A stretch of 64,000 nucleotides of DNA, taken from positions 1,488,001 through 1,552,000 of the forward strand of contig CM031552.1 of NCBI GenBank assembly GCA_018466975.1, read 5' to 3'. Positions 61,451-64,000 of this stretch are shown here, piece by piece. A program made the translations under genes and the position numbers. The notes under the pieces were generated by a model. The model worked only from the letters and a program-made list of their open reading frames with translations, did not search any database and was not told the origin of the DNA. The stretch comes from Sparassis latifolia (taxonomy: Eukaryota > Basidiomycota > Agaricomycetes > Polyporales > Sparassidaceae). Within the stretch, counting starts at the first letter, position 1. The number at the start of each line of letters is the position of its first letter.

Positions 61451-62693
61451 TTACACCGCGCATGGAGGAATCCGCTTGACGGAATATTCCACAGACACCC
61501 GGCGAAAGAAGAGATTCGACAGTACATCCTGCACCGATCGCTTCCACGACGCATGCTGCACCCATTGATCATCGTGCCAAAGGTACTTGATCGTGATCTT
61601 GCGGAGTGTGCGGAAATGTGCTCGCAATAGCAGCGCAGCCATCTCCTGCCAGCTGTGAAACTGCAGGTCTCTCAGATCTAGACGCAGCTCTTGAAGACAG
61701 CTGTCACAAGAGACTTGCGAAATAACCGAGAGTTATGTCCGACGAGACGGCCGTGTCTGTGCCATCTTGGTGGCTTTTTAACGTGAGAGCTCGCAGACGG
61801 CGCTGTACGCGAGATTCCGCTGATCTACTGTCAAAAGAAAGCGTTAGTTGAGACCACGATAACCGGGAAGGGCCTCACCTGTGATCTCCTTGCCGAAGCT
61901 CAAGTTCAGCTGCAGATGTTCGAGAGAACCTCCCAGAGCGCGTAAGATGCTCCCCCAAGGCGACGGTCCTCCCACTTCTGAGACCGTGATGTCGAGATGA
62001 CGTATCGTTTGAGTCGACGGAGTAGATATAAACCACAGCAGTATTTCAGGCTGAAGACGAGGTCACCAGCGTCGAAAATCACAGAACGCAGGTGCAACTT
62101 GGACCACGCATTAAGATCCGCGTGAGTCCCAAGCTGCGCATCACCAGAAAGGTGACTCCTTCAGTCCACCAGAGAAATGTTTAGGTCTCTGAGCCGCGGA
62201 AACGCGCACAGGAACCTCGCGCACATTGTAGAATGAGGTGTCACGCAGGGAAAGGCAGACGACGCCCGTCAATGACCCAACGCCCACCGTCAAGACGAGC
62301 GCGTGGCAGGGGTTGAACCCTCACAAACATGATTGAAGCAGAGAGTTTCCACATTTGAGACCTTGCCAGCGAGAATGAGCAAGATCTCTGCTGCCCAGCT
62401 TTCGTGGCCGGGGAGGGCGGGCCATGATCCTTCCAATATTCCCATTCGTGGATATAAAGCGAGCGAGCGGACCCAAATGACAGAGTACATCGGCGACCCT
62501 GGATAGTCTCAACGATATGAGTTACGCTGGCGCGGGATGTGATGTGGATAGAATTCGACAGATTATGACAACTCCGGGGCTACCAGGCATGGCATGTGAG
62601 GAGGCAGTACAATAGCGATTGCAGATCAACCCAGAGGAAGTCGATTACATAGTCGATGAGCTCAATGGGAAGTCGGTTGATTGGGCCTTCCAT
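61451..62693 (-). pseudogene. F-box/LRR-like pseudogene
   Basis: Minus strand from the ATG at 62693: MEGPINRLPIELIDYVIDF, LWVDLQSLLYCLLTCHAW, then TAG, at the point where the intact gene at 54153 reads CALTCRAFYPAS. Later open pieces include HLRSVIFDAGDLVFSLKYC (62090s) and, near the end, LRKITIKYLWHDDQWVQHAS with SWKRSVQDVLSNLFFRRVSV (61642-61451), matching the C-terminal style of the LRR-type genes. Several other stops and frame changes. Confidence 0.65.
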
Positions 62694-63524
62694 CTCCCAG
62701 TGGGTTTCATAGGAAAGACGAACTGTGACCGTGTCCGAAGCTCGATCATACGCCACGTGACCGCTTCTTTAGATTCAGTGCATCGGACAAGATCGGACAG
62801 TCCTAGTCATGACTCACTGACTTTTCGCCTAGTGTCAGTCTTCCGAGTCGACTGCAGCTCAAGTTCTTCAACTCTATGACGAATTGTGATGGTATAATGT
62901 TCCACACTGCAGTATATTCAGCCTCTCAAAACTGCATGCTCTTGTTTGAGGTGAATCCGTGCTCACGTCGGAGATGTGTTCCAGTGACGGCTCTCTAGGC
63001 GGCCACTGCGACAATCCCTATAGTGGAGGCGCAGGATATCGGTTCGATCCCTACGCAATGTGAGAAACTGTGCTCTATGACGCGGTACGTGGAAAGCTAA
63101 GCCCCCGGCTATGATCAGTGAGCGGATACTAACCTTATACGACTCGATCGCGATTGCGCTCCCTTAGCATTACGCGCAATGTGATGAGATGGCTCTCCAT
63201 CAATGATTCCAGAACGCATTGCCACCACGGATGGTTGTCAGTGTTCTGGAGCCGAGATCCCAGCGGAAGGTGCCTTAGGCGAATGCACGCGATTGACACC
63301 ATTATCCGCTTCTGTATCCCATTCTGACCCCAGTCCTGACGTGCCTTCGACGTCGGGAGCTCCAGTAACGATACGGGCCTCTGGTCTTGAGCAGGGCAGG
63401 ACGACGTCAGCGCATCATGAGGTGTATAAATGCGTAGAAGGAAACTCTGACGGCACATTTACTCCGGAGCTACGCTCACAGAAGCTCATTCAAACCTCCT
63501 ACTCTCTATTCACTCTTATAAGAT
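62694..63524. other. Intergenic with probable promoter of the secreted-protein gene
   Basis: No gene. GTATAAATG at about 63421-63429, some 100 bp before the ATG at 63525, is a plausible TATA box. Confidence 0.4.
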
Positions 63525-63907
63525 ATGCTTTCCAACAGCAAGAAGTTCGCGATCGTTGCGGTTACCCTCGCGGCGTCCTTTGGCAGTGTGGCTGCAGTTC
63601 CAGGTGGGCTTTGTTGCCTCGCGAGCATCCGCCCTCTTACTGAAGTTTGCATACAGTGGACGAGGTGACGACGACGTTTACTCACACCCTTTTCGTCGAC
63701 TTCTTCACGACATCTACGGTCCCAGTCACCGTCACGTCCACGTCCACCGACGTGGTGTCGACTACGACTATAACAACTAACGCGGATCCCACGACCACAA
63801 CGACTGATTCTACATCGACGCCGACTTCCACCTCTAGTACGACTACCTCCAGCACTCCGGGCGCGTACCCTCCCTACCCTACATACCCAGGATTTCCCTC
63901 ACCTTGA
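63525..63907 (+). CDS. Small Thr/Ser-rich secreted protein
   Basis: Two exons (63525-63603, 63657-63907; 53-nt GT-AG intron) give 109 aa. Signal peptide MLSNSKKFAIVAVTLAASFG followed by SVAA, so secretion is expected. The mature chain begins VPVDEVTTTFTHTLFVDFFT and then becomes a Thr/Ser/Pro tract, ending PYPTYPGFPSP. Such chains are usually heavily O-mannosylated and sit in the cell wall or extracellular matrix. No cysteines in the mature part, so it is not a hydrophobin. No specific function assigned. The start is fixed by the signal peptide and by the splice phase. Confidence 0.75.
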
Positions 63908-64000
63908 GTAATAGTGGATCAAGATTTACTTCATTACATGCTATCAGACTAAGCGAACGCGTAGCACATGTAGTATAACATTTGATGTAGTAGTATTCGA

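Noticed and set aside
63039..63060. GGTTCGATCCC, resembling a tRNA B box
   Set aside because: No matching A box, acceptor stem or anticodon arm in the right spacing.
63525..63907. Hydrophobin
   Set aside because: The eight-cysteine hydrophobin pattern is absent; the mature chain is Thr/Ser/Pro-rich.

Overview
The window looks like accessory chromosome sequence from a filamentous basidiomycete (Agaricomycetes, perhaps a polypore; the order is a guess). The reasons are many short GT-AG introns (about 45-90 nt), a Rho1 GTPase, a fungal BCAS3 WD40 protein, an NmrA/isoflavone-reductase-like protein, a SIRT5-type sirtuin, small secreted proteins, a chromodomain Ty3/gypsy element, and a large local set of F-box genes and relics. 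Coding models were assembled by hand from reading frames and splice sites.

Layout. 1-1.6 kb: end of a TIR element with a nested TA-type insertion, then F-box gene 1. 4.0-8.7 kb: BCAS3-family gene (one apparent single-base frameshift). 8.7-17.2 kb: F-box genes and relics; one is split by a 907-bp palindromic CACTG-ended element, and two nested MITE-like elements sit just upstream of a frameshifted methyltransferase gene. 18.0-24.0 kb: F-box/LRR-like gene, intact NmrA-like gene, two F-box pseudogenes and a hAT-like non-autonomous element. 25.2-28.9 kb: a small secreted protein and Rho1. 31.1-39.1 kb: a decayed three-gene transposon-like unit, followed by a fragment of an aspartic protease. 41.6-50.0 kb: a decayed Ty3/gypsy chromovirus inserted, with a perfect 5-bp target duplication, into an F-box gene. 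50.0-57.1 kb: a second hAT-like copy and more F-box genes. 57.6-58.7 kb: intact sirtuin. 59.2-62.7 kb: further F-box genes and relics. 63.5 kb: Thr-rich secreted protein.

Housekeeping-type genes (Rho1, sirtuin, NmrA-like, BCAS3) are scattered among a birth-and-death F-box array that is repeatedly hit by transposable elements. About seventeen F-box copies or relics fall into two types: short genes (about 250 aa, with a C-terminal region resembling SUKH/SMI1-KNR4) and longer genes with leucine-rich C-termini (about 420-455 aa). The most distinctive signals are the footprints of five or more element families, several with target-site duplications readable directly in the sequence, and the three-gene element at 31-39 kb, whose family I cannot name with confidence.
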